This document shows positions 31,807 to 40,467 of a stretch of DNA of 64,000 nt, one piece after another. Source of the stretch: CAXMST01 sp038206985 (GTDB lineage Bacteria; Actinomycetota; Thermoleophilia; Solirubrobacterales; 70-9). The translations under genes were made by a program, and so were the position numbers. The stretch covers positions 16,420 through 80,419 of the forward strand of contig JBBRAH010000010.1 in the NCBI GenBank assembly GCA_038206985.1, in the 5' to 3' direction. Position 1 is the stretch's first letter; every line of letters starts with the position of its first letter. A model generated the notes under the pieces. That model saw nothing but the letters and a program-made list of their open reading frames with translations. It did not search any database and had not been told where the DNA came from.

Positions 31807-32862
31807 TCAGCCGAGCCGGCGCTCGGCCTCGTCGGCGGCCTCGACGAGCCGCTCGACCGTGCGGGCGAAGGTCTTGGCACCCTCGTCCTCGGCAGCCTCT
31901 TTGCCGTACTGGCCGGCCATATAGCGGGCGAAGACTCCCTCGAGGATGATCGCCAGCTTCCAGTAGCCGAGGGCGACGTAGTAATCGATCCCGCTGAGGT
32001 CGCGGCCCGACTTCTCGGCGTATCTGGCTTTAACCTCTTCGCGGCCGATGAAACCCGGGGCCATCGTCGCCGGCTCGAACAGCGGCAGCAACTCGTCACC
32101 GTCCTCGGCCCAGTAGACGAGCAGCAGGCCGACATCGGCGAGCGGGTCACCGAGCGTGCACAGCTCCCAGTCCACGACCGCGGCCACCTCGCCGCCGGGC
32201 TCGAGAATCATGTTGTCGAGGCGATAGTCGCCGTGCACGATGGTGGCCGGGCCCTGTGCCGGGATCCGCGCGATGAGCCGGTCGTGGACCTCGTTGACGA
32301 GCGGGAACTCCCGCGTCTTCTGCTTCTCCCACTGGCCCAGCCAGCGGTGCAGGGTGCGGGCAACGAAATCGGTCTTCCTCCCCAGGTCCCCGAGACCGGC
32401 CTGATCCGGATCGACATCATGGATGGTGACCAGCGTGTCCACGACCCGCTCGCCGATCGCCTGGCGCTCATCCTCGGGGAAGGTGTCGGCGTCCTCACGG
32501 CTGCGCAGGACCGGGCCCGACAGGAACTCCATTACGTAGAAGGGAGCCTCGTTGACGCTCTCGTCCTCGCAGAAGCCGGCGAGAGGTGGCACGGGGACCG
32601 CGGTCGAGGCGAGGGCAGAGACAACCTTGTGCTCACGGCCCATGTCATGGGCGGAGCCCAGCCGCTTGCCGAGCGGCGGGCGACGCAGCGCCCAGCGACG
32701 GCCGCCCGCGTCGGTTACCGAGTAGGTCAGGTTGGAGCGCCCGCCGGCGATCATCTCGAAGGCGAGTGGCAACTGAACGCCCTCGACGTTGGCCTCGAAC
32801 CAGCCTTCCACACCGGCCCGATCGATCCCGTCGGGCGCCGCCGTCTCTGCAGCCTCTGCCAT
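31807..32862 (-). CDS. APH-family kinase-like protein (ACAD10/11 APH-domain type)
   Basis: Protein of 351 aa from ATG 32862, with the aminoglycoside phosphotransferase fold: GGRSNLTYSVTDAGGRRWALRRPP, TIVHGDYRLDNMI (catalytic HGDxxxxN), AAVVDWELCTLGDPLADVGLLLVYW (metal-binding DWE). These residues are intact, so phosphotransfer is likely. In ACAD10/ACAD11 the equivalent domain phosphorylates the 4-hydroxy group of acyl-CoAs. The gene lies between the acyl-CoA dehydrogenase and a HAD hydrolase, the same three activities as in ACAD10. TAGGCT 7 nt before the ATG suggests a leaderless transcript. An upstream extension to 32967 overlaps the divergent HAD gene. Confidence 0.88.
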   Translation of the reverse strand: MAEAAETAAPDGIDRAGVEGWFEANVEGVQLPLAFEMIAGGRSNLTYSVTDAGGRRWALRRPPLGKRLGSAHDMGREHKVVSALASTAVPVPPLAGFCEDESVNEAPFYVMEFLSGPVLRSREDADTFPEDERQAIGERVVDTLVTIHDVDPDQAGLGDLGRKTDFVARTLHRWLGQWEKQKTREFPLVNEVHDRLIARIPAQGPATIVHGDYRLDNMILEPGGEVAAVVDWELCTLGDPLADVGLLLVYWAEDGDELLPLFEPATMAPGFIGREEVKARYAEKSGRDLSGIDYYVALGYWKLAIILEGVFARYMAGQYGKEAAEDEGAKTFARTVERLVEAADEAERRLG

Positions 32863-32893
32863 CCGGCCAAGCCTATTGGTCGCCGGCGGTGGT

Positions 32894-33529
32894 ATGAGTC
32901 CCTCCGTGGCTGAAACCAAACCAGGCGGCCTGCTCGTCGATTTCGGCGGCGTGCTCACCTCCAACATCTGGGTCTCCTTTCAGGCCTTCTGCGAGACCGA
33001 GGGCCTCGACCCCGGCTCGATCAAGGACACCTTCCGCGACGACGGTGAGGGCCTGCAGATGCTGCGCTCGCTGGAGAAGGGCGAGGTCAGCGATCCCGAC
33101 TTCGAAGCCGGTTTCGGCGCGATGCTCGGTGTCGCGCCGGAGGATCTGATCAGCCGCCTGTTTGCCGGCCTCGGTCCCGACGAGCGGATGATCACGGCGG
33201 TGAAAGCGGTGCGCGCGGCCGGCACCCCGACCGGGCTGATCTCCAACTCCTGGGGCACGGGGATCTACGACCGGGCGCCGATGGAGATCTTCGACGCGAC
33301 CGTGATCTCCGGCGATGTCGGCCTGCACAAGCCGCAGCCCGAGATCTACCAGCTGGGCGCCGAGCGGCTCGGGGTTCCAGCGGCGGACTGCGTGTTCGTC
33401 GATGACCTGCGCGAGAACGTCGCCGGTGCGGAGGCGGTCGGCATGATGGCGCTGCTGCATCGCGACACCGCCGAGACGATCGCCGAGCTCGAGCGCCTGT
33501 TCGGGCTCCAAGAGGCCCGAGCGACCTGA
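32894..33529 (+). CDS. HAD-superfamily hydrolase (YihX/ACAD10-HAD-like)
   Basis: Protein of 211 aa from ATG 32894 (GTG 32906 also possible). HAD motifs are LLVDFGGVLTSN (nucleophile Asp16; the usual second Asp is replaced by Gly, as in YihX-type and epoxide-hydrolase N-domain proteins), ISNSWG for motif II, HKPQPEIYQLGAERLG for the Lys motif, and CVFVDDLRENVAGAEAVGM for motif IV. It is divergent from the APH gene with only 31 nt between them. Animal ACAD10 carries a HAD domain of this type at its N-terminus. Confidence 0.87.
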   Translation: MSPSVAETKPGGLLVDFGGVLTSNIWVSFQAFCETEGLDPGSIKDTFRDDGEGLQMLRSLEKGEVSDPDFEAGFGAMLGVAPEDLISRLFAGLGPDERMITAVKAVRAAGTPTGLISNSWGTGIYDRAPMEIFDATVISGDVGLHKPQPEIYQLGAERLGVPAADCVFVDDLRENVAGAEAVGMMALLHRDTAETIAELERLFGLQEARAT

Positions 33530-33553
33530 GCGACCTGGGCGACCTGAGCTGAG

Positions 33554-35197
33554 TCAGCCCGAGCAGGATCGGTCGCGGCCCAGGACGCCCGCGAGCGAGA
33601 ACCGCGCCTCGACCCGGACCGTCTGCTCGTACCCGACCTCGCCCGGTCCGGGCCCCGCCGGCACGGTCACCCGGGTCATGTCCGGTCCAGGCCGCTCGAT
33701 GCGCTCGACGCATGCGGACCCCTCGACGACCTCGAAGTACGGTGAATAGCCAAGCGCGAGTTCCACGGCAAGACCCTCGATGCGCACGGTGAATCCGTCC
33801 GGCTCGACCGCGAGCAGTTCGCCGGGACCCGAGACGAGCGCGCCGCCCGGCTCCTCGCCGTAGCGGTACAGGCGCCAGTGCTCACCGCTCCAGACCTGCT
33901 TGAGGCCGCTGACCCCAGAGTCGATCGTCTGCAGCTCGCTCTCGGCGAGGTAATCGGGATCGGCGTCGGAGACCGCGACGTAGGAGACGCCATGTGACCG
34001 CAACCAGGATGCGTACGCATCCGGCTCGAGCACATCGGCGTCGAACAGGTCGAAGTCCTCCGACTCCAACTGCCGCAGCCAGCCGCGCGCGAGCGGGAAG
34101 CGCTCGGCGACGTGGACCGACTCCCAGCGGTTGCGTGTCGGTGGCACCTCGACACGGATCGGCTCCTCACCCGCGCGGCGTCCGAGCTCCTCCAGGAGCG
34201 GCGCGTAGTAGGCGGCCTCGGTCGAGGGATCGCCGGAGGCGGCTGCGATGTCGCGCACAGTCGCGGTCCACTGCCACCAGAGCAGCGGCAGGGCGACGAT
34301 CGCGAGCAGTACCGGTCGGCGGCCGATAAGCAGGATGGCGAGCAGCGGTCCGGCGAAGGTTGCCCCGAGGCGGACGACGTTGCCCCCGAGCGGCGAATCG
34401 ATCACAAGTGCGAGGACCGCGACCGCCAGATAGATGCCGGCTGCCCAGCGCAGGACGGGCTGCCCCGAGCCGGCCAGCACTCCGACGGCGAGCGCCGCGA
34501 GGGGAATCCAGACGAAGGCCGAGAAGGCGAAGGGCTGAAAGCCGTCAGTCGGGAACGCGAGCCCCATCAGCCCCAGGCCCAGCGCAGCGGCCGCGGCGGC
34601 GCTCGCCGCCGCCCGGTGCACGGACGGCCGCGCTTGCGTTGTGAGCCAGTCGGCGAGCACTGCGGCGCATGCGATCAGCAGGTAGAGGCCGGCGACCGGG
34701 CTTGCGGCGACCGTCACGAGGCCCCCTGCCGCAGCCCATCCGGAGCGGCGCCTCTGTACCGCCAGCACCGCCGCCAGTCCAACGGCCAGGCCGAGGGCGA
34801 AAGTGATGCGGCCGCCGTAGAGGGCGACCACCGAGGCAAAGCCGAACCAGATCACGCCCAGCCAGGCACGCTCACCGAATGCCCGCCGGGCAACTCGAGC
34901 GAAGAGCGCCGCGGAGGCAACCGCCGAAAGCGCCCCCACCAGAGCGGGCCCCAGCCAGGCCCCGAGCGGCGGATAGAGCAGGCTGTAACCGGGGATCGCG
35001 TGGCCCGAGTACCAACCCGGGCTCCAGATCACCCAGCCTTCGCGATCCCACAGATCAGCGCGGAAAGTCTGCGCGGAGAGATCGAGCGTCTGCGGCTGCC
35101 AGAGGAGATAGATCGCGCTGAGAACGGCCGAGATCGCGACCGCGACCGCCCCTGGGTGGTCGCGCAGGGCGCCGGAAAAGCGGTGGAACCAACGCAT
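33554..35197 (-). CDS. Large multi-pass membrane protein with C-terminal extracytoplasmic domain
   Basis: Protein of 547 aa. At least nine hydrophobic segments occupy residues about 15-310, starting with AVAVAISAVLSAIYLLW. After the first helix come WSPGWYSGHAIPGYSLLYPPLGAW, a loop resembling those of GT-C glycosyltransferases or ArnT-type proteins but without a clear catalytic acid pair. The C-terminal 230 residues are soluble, with alternating strands. I cannot assign a reaction. A role in cell-surface assembly would fit the topology. The gene converges on the HAD hydrolase and lies 30 nt downstream of the helicase gene on the same strand. Confidence 0.72.
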   Translation of the reverse strand: MRWFHRFSGALRDHPGAVAVAISAVLSAIYLLWQPQTLDLSAQTFRADLWDREGWVIWSPGWYSGHAIPGYSLLYPPLGAWLGPALVGALSAVASAALFARVARRAFGERAWLGVIWFGFASVVALYGGRITFALGLAVGLAAVLAVQRRRSGWAAAGGLVTVAASPVAGLYLLIACAAVLADWLTTQARPSVHRAAASAAAAAALGLGLMGLAFPTDGFQPFAFSAFVWIPLAALAVGVLAGSGQPVLRWAAGIYLAVAVLALVIDSPLGGNVVRLGATFAGPLLAILLIGRRPVLLAIVALPLLWWQWTATVRDIAAASGDPSTEAAYYAPLLEELGRRAGEEPIRVEVPPTRNRWESVHVAERFPLARGWLRQLESEDFDLFDADVLEPDAYASWLRSHGVSYVAVSDADPDYLAESELQTIDSGVSGLKQVWSGEHWRLYRYGEEPGGALVSGPGELLAVEPDGFTVRIEGLAVELALGYSPYFEVVEGSACVERIERPGPDMTRVTVPAGPGPGEVGYEQTVRVEARFSLAGVLGRDRSCSG

Positions 35198-35227
35198 TCC
35201 GGGGCCTCCCGCGCCGGGCCGCGCGTT

Positions 35228-36802
35228 TCAGTCCTTGGCGTATTCGACGCGGATCTGCTTGCCCTTGAGCTTGGTGTCGTGAAGGCGCTCAAGGGCCCGG
35301 TCGGCGTGCTCTGAATCGAGGTCGATAAACGTGAACCGCTCGAGGATGCGGATGTCGAAGATTGACTCCTCCGGGATCACGGCGCCCTCGATCAGGGCGA
35401 ACTCAATGTCCGCCTCCTCGATGCCGCTGCGGCTGCCCCGGTTGATGAACAGCTTGGTGTGGCCGCTCGAGCCGCCGGAATCGTCTCCGCCGCTCGATTC
35501 CCGCGAGCCGTTGCCGCCGGAGCCGTTGGAGCTCTCGGCGGGTGCCCGCTCCTCGCCGTGGTCGCGGTCCTCGAGATCATCCTCGCGGGCCACGCTGGCC
35601 TCGGCCTTCGGTTCCTTGGCCTGCTTACTCTGATCGACGTCCTTGGAGTGATCGCGGCGGCGTGGTCGCGGAGCGTGCTCGATCCGCTCGTCGGGACGTT
35701 CCCACTCGCCGATCGAGATCTTCAACTCGCGTTCGTACTGCTCGAGGTCGCCCTTCTGCTTCGGCGTTACGAGCGTGATCGCGCGACCAGTACGGCCGAC
35801 GCGACCGGTACGGCCGATCCGGTGCACGTAGATCTCACTGTTGTTGGGCAGATCGAAGTTGATGACGTGGGTCACGTGCTCGATGTCGAGCCCGCGGGCG
35901 GCCACGTCAGTGGCAACCAGAAGCGGCGACTTGTGCTCCTTGAAGGAGATCATCACGCCGTCACGCTGGCCCTGGCTGAGATCGCCATGCAGCGCTTTGA
36001 CCTGGAAACCCTTGTCGCGGAGGCGCTTGTCGAGGCGCGAGGTGCCGATCTTGGTCCGGCAGAAGACGATCGCCTGCTCGGGCTCCTCCTCACGGAGGAT
36101 CTCGATCAGCTTGTCGGTCTTCGACTTCTCATCGACCAGCACGTAGGCCTGCTCGATCGCATCGACCGTCAGCTTCTTCGGCGTGATCGAGATCGTCTCG
36201 GGGTTGTACATGTAGGTCTCGGCGAGGCGGGCGATCGGGGGTGGCATCGTGGCGCTGAAGAGCATGGTCTGGCGGCCGTTGGGGCACATCCGCAGGATCT
36301 TCTCGACGTCCTCGATGAAACCGAGGTCGAGCATCTCGTCGGCCTCGTCGAGGACGACGTAGCGGGCCGAGTTGAGGTTCAGCGAACCGCGCCCGATCAG
36401 GTCCTTCATCCGGCCGACGGTGGCGACGACGACATGTGCGCCATAGCGGACCCGGGCCGCCTGTTCGCGGACCGAGGTCCCGCCGAATACGGCGACGACG
36501 TTGACCTCCATGTGCTCGGCATAGGAACGCAGGGCCTGGGTGACCTGGATGCAGAGCTCGCGGGTCGGCGTCAGAACGATCGCCTGGGTGGAGTCGTCTG
36601 TGGGGTCGAGGTGCTGCAGCAGCGGCAGACCGAAGGCAGCGGTCTTGCCGGTGCCCGTCTGGGCCTGGCCGATGATGTCCTGGCCGCCGAGGAGGACGGG
36701 GATCGCCTGCTCCTGGATCGGGGACGGCTCCTCGTAGCCGAGTTCGTCGAGGGCGGTGCAGATCTCATCTTTGAGACCGAGATCGCGGAAAGCATTGCTC
36801 AT
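35228..36802 (-). CDS. deaD: DEAD-box ATP-dependent RNA helicase with DbpA-like RNA-binding domain
   Basis: Protein of 524 aa from ATG 36802. Helicase motifs are the Q motif, AQTGTGKT (47-54), PTRELCIQV, DEAD (152-155), SAT (183-185), ARGLDIEHVTHVINFDLP and HRIGRTGRVGRTG. Motif Ib reads ATVGRMKDL where most family members have TPGR, a Pro to Val change. After an acidic, low-complexity linker, a DbpA/CsdA-type RNA-binding domain ends the protein (KLFINRGSRSGIEE, ERFTFIDLDSEHADRALERL). It would remodel structured RNA in ribosome assembly or cold adaptation. The 255-nt gap upstream leaves room for a long 5' UTR. The frame extends to 36901 without a better start. Confidence 0.93.
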   Translation of the reverse strand: MSNAFRDLGLKDEICTALDELGYEEPSPIQEQAIPVLLGGQDIIGQAQTGTGKTAAFGLPLLQHLDPTDDSTQAIVLTPTRELCIQVTQALRSYAEHMEVNVVAVFGGTSVREQAARVRYGAHVVVATVGRMKDLIGRGSLNLNSARYVVLDEADEMLDLGFIEDVEKILRMCPNGRQTMLFSATMPPPIARLAETYMYNPETISITPKKLTVDAIEQAYVLVDEKSKTDKLIEILREEEPEQAIVFCRTKIGTSRLDKRLRDKGFQVKALHGDLSQGQRDGVMISFKEHKSPLLVATDVAARGLDIEHVTHVINFDLPNNSEIYVHRIGRTGRVGRTGRAITLVTPKQKGDLEQYERELKISIGEWERPDERIEHAPRPRRRDHSKDVDQSKQAKEPKAEASVAREDDLEDRDHGEERAPAESSNGSGGNGSRESSGGDDSGGSSGHTKLFINRGSRSGIEEADIEFALIEGAVIPEESIFDIRILERFTFIDLDSEHADRALERLHDTKLKGKQIRVEYAKD

Positions 36803-37057
36803 GGGATGGGGTCCCTTCGTGGGCGTGGTGGGTCGGTGGGGCCCGAGAGGGGTTACGTCGCGCGAGCGACGCTCCGTCAGCTCCTGCCGTCGTCCGGGCA
36901 ACGCAAGCCCTGCGAGACGATGGTGAGCGTGACCTCGAGCAACACGCAGGCTACAGGGCCGGACTCCTCACCGCGCCCGGCCTCGCTGCGCTGGCACTTT
37001 GTTCACTACCGCGAACTCCGATTAGGATAAATCTGCACGTAGCAACCAAGGGGACTC
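36803..37057. other. 255-nt divergent control region between deaD and the LuxR-type regulator
   Basis: No gene or RNA family was recognised. It must contain both promoters. A candidate plus-strand promoter is at 36999-37028. The deaD side is G-rich next to its ATG. DEAD-box helicase genes often carry long regulated 5' UTRs, which would fit, but I see no specific element. Confidence 0.45.
36999..37028 (+). promoter_or_regulatory. Candidate promoter of the LuxR-type regulator gene
   Basis: TTGTTC (36999-37004) and TAGGAT (37023-37028) are 18 nt apart. The start codon follows 29 nt after the -10, with an AAGGGG ribosome binding site between. The surrounding GATTAGGATAAATC is unusually A/T-rich for this window. 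Confidence 0.5.
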
Positions 37058-40000
37058 GTGAACTTGAGTACCGGGTCATTCGGAGTGGCCTTCAATCGGC
37101 CGTCGCGTTGGCTGAGGCGGGCCGCGACGACGCAGTTTCCGGACTGTGAGCTCATCGACGGAGACTTGCGCTTGCGGCTCCCCGACGCGGGCTCTGCCGT
37201 GCGGGCTGCGCTGGAGATGCGCAACTGGATCGGGGACGGCCCACCCGCGGGTGGCGGTATCGGCATCGCCCCCTCGCCGGATGGCGCGGAGGCCGCCGGC
37301 GGCCTCGCCGCCCTGGCCGGGCCCGGCGTGGTCCTCGCCGAAGCACAGGTGGTCAAAGCGGCCGACCAGCACTGGGTGGCGAGCCGCCCCCAAGACGGTC
37401 GTACCGCGGCTGAGCTCACCTGGCACGGTCCGGGTGAGCCGGCATCGGGCCTCGCCGCGCTGCCGGACCCGGTCACCTCCTCGATCGAGCGACCGTGGCC
37501 GCTGCTCGGGCGCGAGGAGGAGCTGGTCGAACTGGCGATGGGCTGGAGAGGCACCGCTGGTGGTGGTCTGCGCGTGCATCTGATCGCGGGCGAGCCCGGC
37601 GCCGGCAAGACGCGCCTGGCGGCCGAGGCCGGCCGGGAGGTGCGCCGGGCGGGAGGGCTGGTTCTGCACGCCGGTGCGGGAGGGCCCGGCTCCCCTCCCT
37701 ACGCACCGTTCGCGGAGCTTGCGGGTCAGGTGATCGCACGTGAGGAGGCCGGCGCCGGGAGGTTGGCCGGATCCCGCTTTGGCCGCATGCTCACCGGCGG
37801 CGGCTCCGAGCAGGTCCGTCGACCGTCCGGCGGTCTCGGAGACGAGCGGGCCGTGCTGTTCCGCTCCGTCGTCGAGGAGCTGGAGGCACTGTCGGCACAC
37901 GCGCCGATGCTGGTCATCTGCGAGGACCTCCATGCCTGGGGTACCGGCTCCCTGCTGCTGCTCGAGCACATCTGCCGGGTGCCGGTCCCGCTGAACCTGA
38001 TGGTCCTCGGCACCTACCGACCGACCGCGCTCGATCCCGCGGGCGAACCGGCCGCGGCCGTCTCCCGCCTGCGTGAGCTTGGCGGCGCCCGGCACACCGA
38101 GCTCGGCGGCCTCGATCTTCGGGCCCTCCACGGGATCGCCGCCTTCTGTGGCGACTCGATCGACTCTGCCGACCTGCAGCGCGCGGCCGAGAGCACGCTC
38201 GCGGAGACGGCGGGCAACTCGCTGTTCGCCTGCGAGTTGCTGCGAGCCGGCCGGTTCGTGCCAGAAGCCTTCCTGGCCTCCGCGCCAACGGCCGAGGCGC
38301 CCCCGTCCCTGCAGATGCTGATCGCCGCCCGCACGCACGCACTCGGCGAGCGCGCCTACGAACACCTGAGCGGCGGCGCCGTCGTCGGCCGCTCCTTCGA
38401 TCCGGGAATCCTCGCCCTCGCGCTCGACGCGGACCCGACCGCGGTACATGAGTCACTCGAGCTCGGTGTGCGGGCGGGATTGGTCGTGCCGGAGGGCAAC
38501 GGCCGCTTCACCTTCACCCACTCGATCGTCGCACGCAGCCTCTACCAGGAGGCGGGGCCCGGGTTCCGTGGCCGGGTCCACCGGAGGGTGGGAGTTGCCC
38601 TCGAAGAGCTCGACCCTGCAACGGTGCCCGTCGCCCAGCTCGCTCACCACTGGTCCGCGGCCGAGCCTGCCGACGCGGAGCGTGCCTCGCGCTATGCAGC
38701 GGACGCGGCCGAGCAGGCCCTCTTGAAGCTTGACCACCAGGAGGCCGCGGGCTGGTTCGAACGTGCTCTCGAGTTGCGACCCGGCAGCGCGGAGGAGCCG
38801 GCGGCGGAGCGCTGCGCCATGCTGACCGGGCTTGGCACCGCGCTCCGCTTCAGCGGCGATCCACGCTTTCGGGAGATCCTCCTCGAGGCCTCGAGACTGG
38901 CGGCGGAGACGGGCCAGCTCGACCAGCTCGTCGATGCTGCCCTGGCGAACAACCGCGGCTTCGTGAGCTCGATCGGGGAGCACGACCAGGAGCGTGTGGC
39001 GCTGCTCGAGCTCGCGCTCGAGCGGATCGATCCCAAGAGTCCGCAGCGCGCCCTGCTCCTCGCCCAGCTCGCCCTCGAGCTCACCTTCTTCGCGCACCAT
39101 CGCGAGCGGCGGCGGGCGCTGGCCGATGACGCCCTGGCCGCCGCCCGTGCGGCCGGCGATGAGCTGATCCTCTCGCGCGTCCTGCTGCGCCGCCTGATTG
39201 CGTGCTGGAGTCCGGACGATGCGCGCCAGCGGATCTCCGACGCCGGAGAAAGCATCTCGATCTCCTCGCGCCTCGACGAACCGCTCGACCTGTTTCACGG
39301 GCTGCACTGGCAGGGCGTCGCCCAGATCGAGGTCGGCGACGTCGAGGGCGCCGCCCGCAACCTGCTCGCGCAGACGAGGATCGCCGAGCGGCTGGGCGAC
39401 AGCACCGCGCTCTGGCTGAGCGCCTGCGGGGAGTCGCTGCGGGTCGCGATGCGCGGCCGCCTGGAAGAGGCCGAGGCACTGGCCGGGGAGGGCCTCGAGC
39501 TGGGCCGGCAGGGAAGCCAGCCGGATGCCCTGGCCTTCTTCGCAAGCCAGATCGCGAGCATCCGCTGGCAGCAGGGCCGGCTCCCGGAGCTGCTGCCGAT
39601 CCTCATCGAGGCCCTCGAAAATCACCCGGGGCTACCGGCCTTCCGCTCGCTGCTCGCCCTCGCCCATGCTTTGGCCGGGGAGCGGGACGCGGGCCGCGCG
39701 GCGGTCGATGTCGATGCGGTGAGTCACTTCTCGGAGCTGCCAATCGATCCGGTCTGGCTGCCCGCGATCACCACCTACGCCCATGCCGTCGCCGAGCTCG
39801 AGCAGATCGAGCATGCGGAGCTCCTGTCGGACATGCTCGCGCCCTACGCCGGGCTCATCTCCTCGACCAGCGTCAGCCTCTGGGGCACCGTGGACCACGC
39901 CCTGGGCCGCCTTGCCGCGTTGCGCGGTGACCACGCAGAGGCCGAGCTTCTGTTGGGCCGGGCCGTCAACGAGTACCGACGGATGTCGGCGCCCGTGTGG

Positions 40001-40417
40001 TGCGGGCACGGGCAGCTCGACCTCGTGCGAACCAGGATGCTCGGCGGCGCGCCCCCGCGGAGCCAGGACGACCTCCTCGCCGAGGTCCGCAACGCAGGCC
40101 GGCGCCATGGCGCCGGCCTGCTCCTCGTCACCTTCGACGAGCGCAGCCAGGAGCGCGAGGAGGACCGCCGAGCGGGACTCGATGCCGTCGAGCTCGCCGC
40201 GTCGCTCGGCATCACTGTCCGCCAGGCGGAGGTGGTCGGCCTGCTGGCGCGGGGCAAGACCAACGCGGCGATCGCCCGCGAGCTGGCGATCAGCCCCAGC
40301 ACTGTCAAGCGGCACCTGGAGAACGTGTTCGACCGGGTCGGCGTCCGGACCCGCGGGGAGCTCCTCGCCCAGTTGCTCGACCCCGAGGCCGAGGCAACGC
40401 GACCGACGAGCGCGTAG
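37058..40417 (+). CDS. LuxR-family ATPase regulator (LAL type) with degenerate N-terminal cyclase-like domain
   Basis: Protein of 1119 aa from GTG 37058. Residues about 20-140 look like a worn-down adenylate/guanylate cyclase homology domain, with GDLRLRLPDAGSAVRAALEMRNWI and GGLAALAGPGVVLAEAQV but no metal-binding aspartates. An AAA-type ATPase follows, with Walker A GEPGAGKT (178-185) and PMLVICEDLHAWG as Walker B. A long alpha-helical TPR-like region covers roughly 480-1000. The C-terminal HTH is typical LuxR: GITVRQAEVVGLLARGKTNAAIARELAISPSTVKRHLENVFDRVGVRTR. Such proteins activate operons on binding an inducer. No target is obvious; neighbours are a helicase and a sugar kinase. Confidence 0.9.
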   Translation: MNLSTGSFGVAFNRPSRWLRRAATTQFPDCELIDGDLRLRLPDAGSAVRAALEMRNWIGDGPPAGGGIGIAPSPDGAEAAGGLAALAGPGVVLAEAQVVKAADQHWVASRPQDGRTAAELTWHGPGEPASGLAALPDPVTSSIERPWPLLGREEELVELAMGWRGTAGGGLRVHLIAGEPGAGKTRLAAEAGREVRRAGGLVLHAGAGGPGSPPYAPFAELAGQVIAREEAGAGRLAGSRFGRMLTGGGSEQVRRPSGGLGDERAVLFRSVVEELEALSAHAPMLVICEDLHAWGTGSLLLLEHICRVPVPLNLMVLGTYRPTALDPAGEPAAAVSRLRELGGARHTELGGLDLRALHGIAAFCGDSIDSADLQRAAESTLAETAGNSLFACELLRAGRFVPEAFLASAPTAEAPPSLQMLIAARTHALGERAYEHLSGGAVVGRSFDPGILALALDADPTAVHESLELGVRAGLVVPEGNGRFTFTHSIVARSLYQEAGPGFRGRVHRRVGVALEELDPATVPVAQLAHHWSAAEPADAERASRYAADAAEQALLKLDHQEAAGWFERALELRPGSAEEPAAERCAMLTGLGTALRFSGDPRFREILLEASRLAAETGQLDQLVDAALANNRGFVSSIGEHDQERVALLELALERIDPKSPQRALLLAQLALELTFFAHHRERRRALADDALAAARAAGDELILSRVLLRRLIACWSPDDARQRISDAGESISISSRLDEPLDLFHGLHWQGVAQIEVGDVEGAARNLLAQTRIAERLGDSTALWLSACGESLRVAMRGRLEEAEALAGEGLELGRQGSQPDALAFFASQIASIRWQQGRLPELLPILIEALENHPGLPAFRSLLALAHALAGERDAGRAAVDVDAVSHFSELPIDPVWLPAITTYAHAVAELEQIEHAELLSDMLAPYAGLISSTSVSLWGTVDHALGRLAALRGDHAEAELLLGRAVNEYRRMSAPVWCGHGQLDLVRTRMLGGAPPRSQDDLLAEVRNAGRRHGAGLLLVTFDERSQEREEDRRAGLDAVELAASLGITVRQAEVVGLLARGKTNAAIARELAISPSTVKRHLENVFDRVGVRTRGELLAQLLDPEAEATRPTSA

Positions 40418-40467
40418 CGGGCCACCCGGCTCCGGACCGCGCGCTCGTGTGCCAGAGTGCCGCGACG

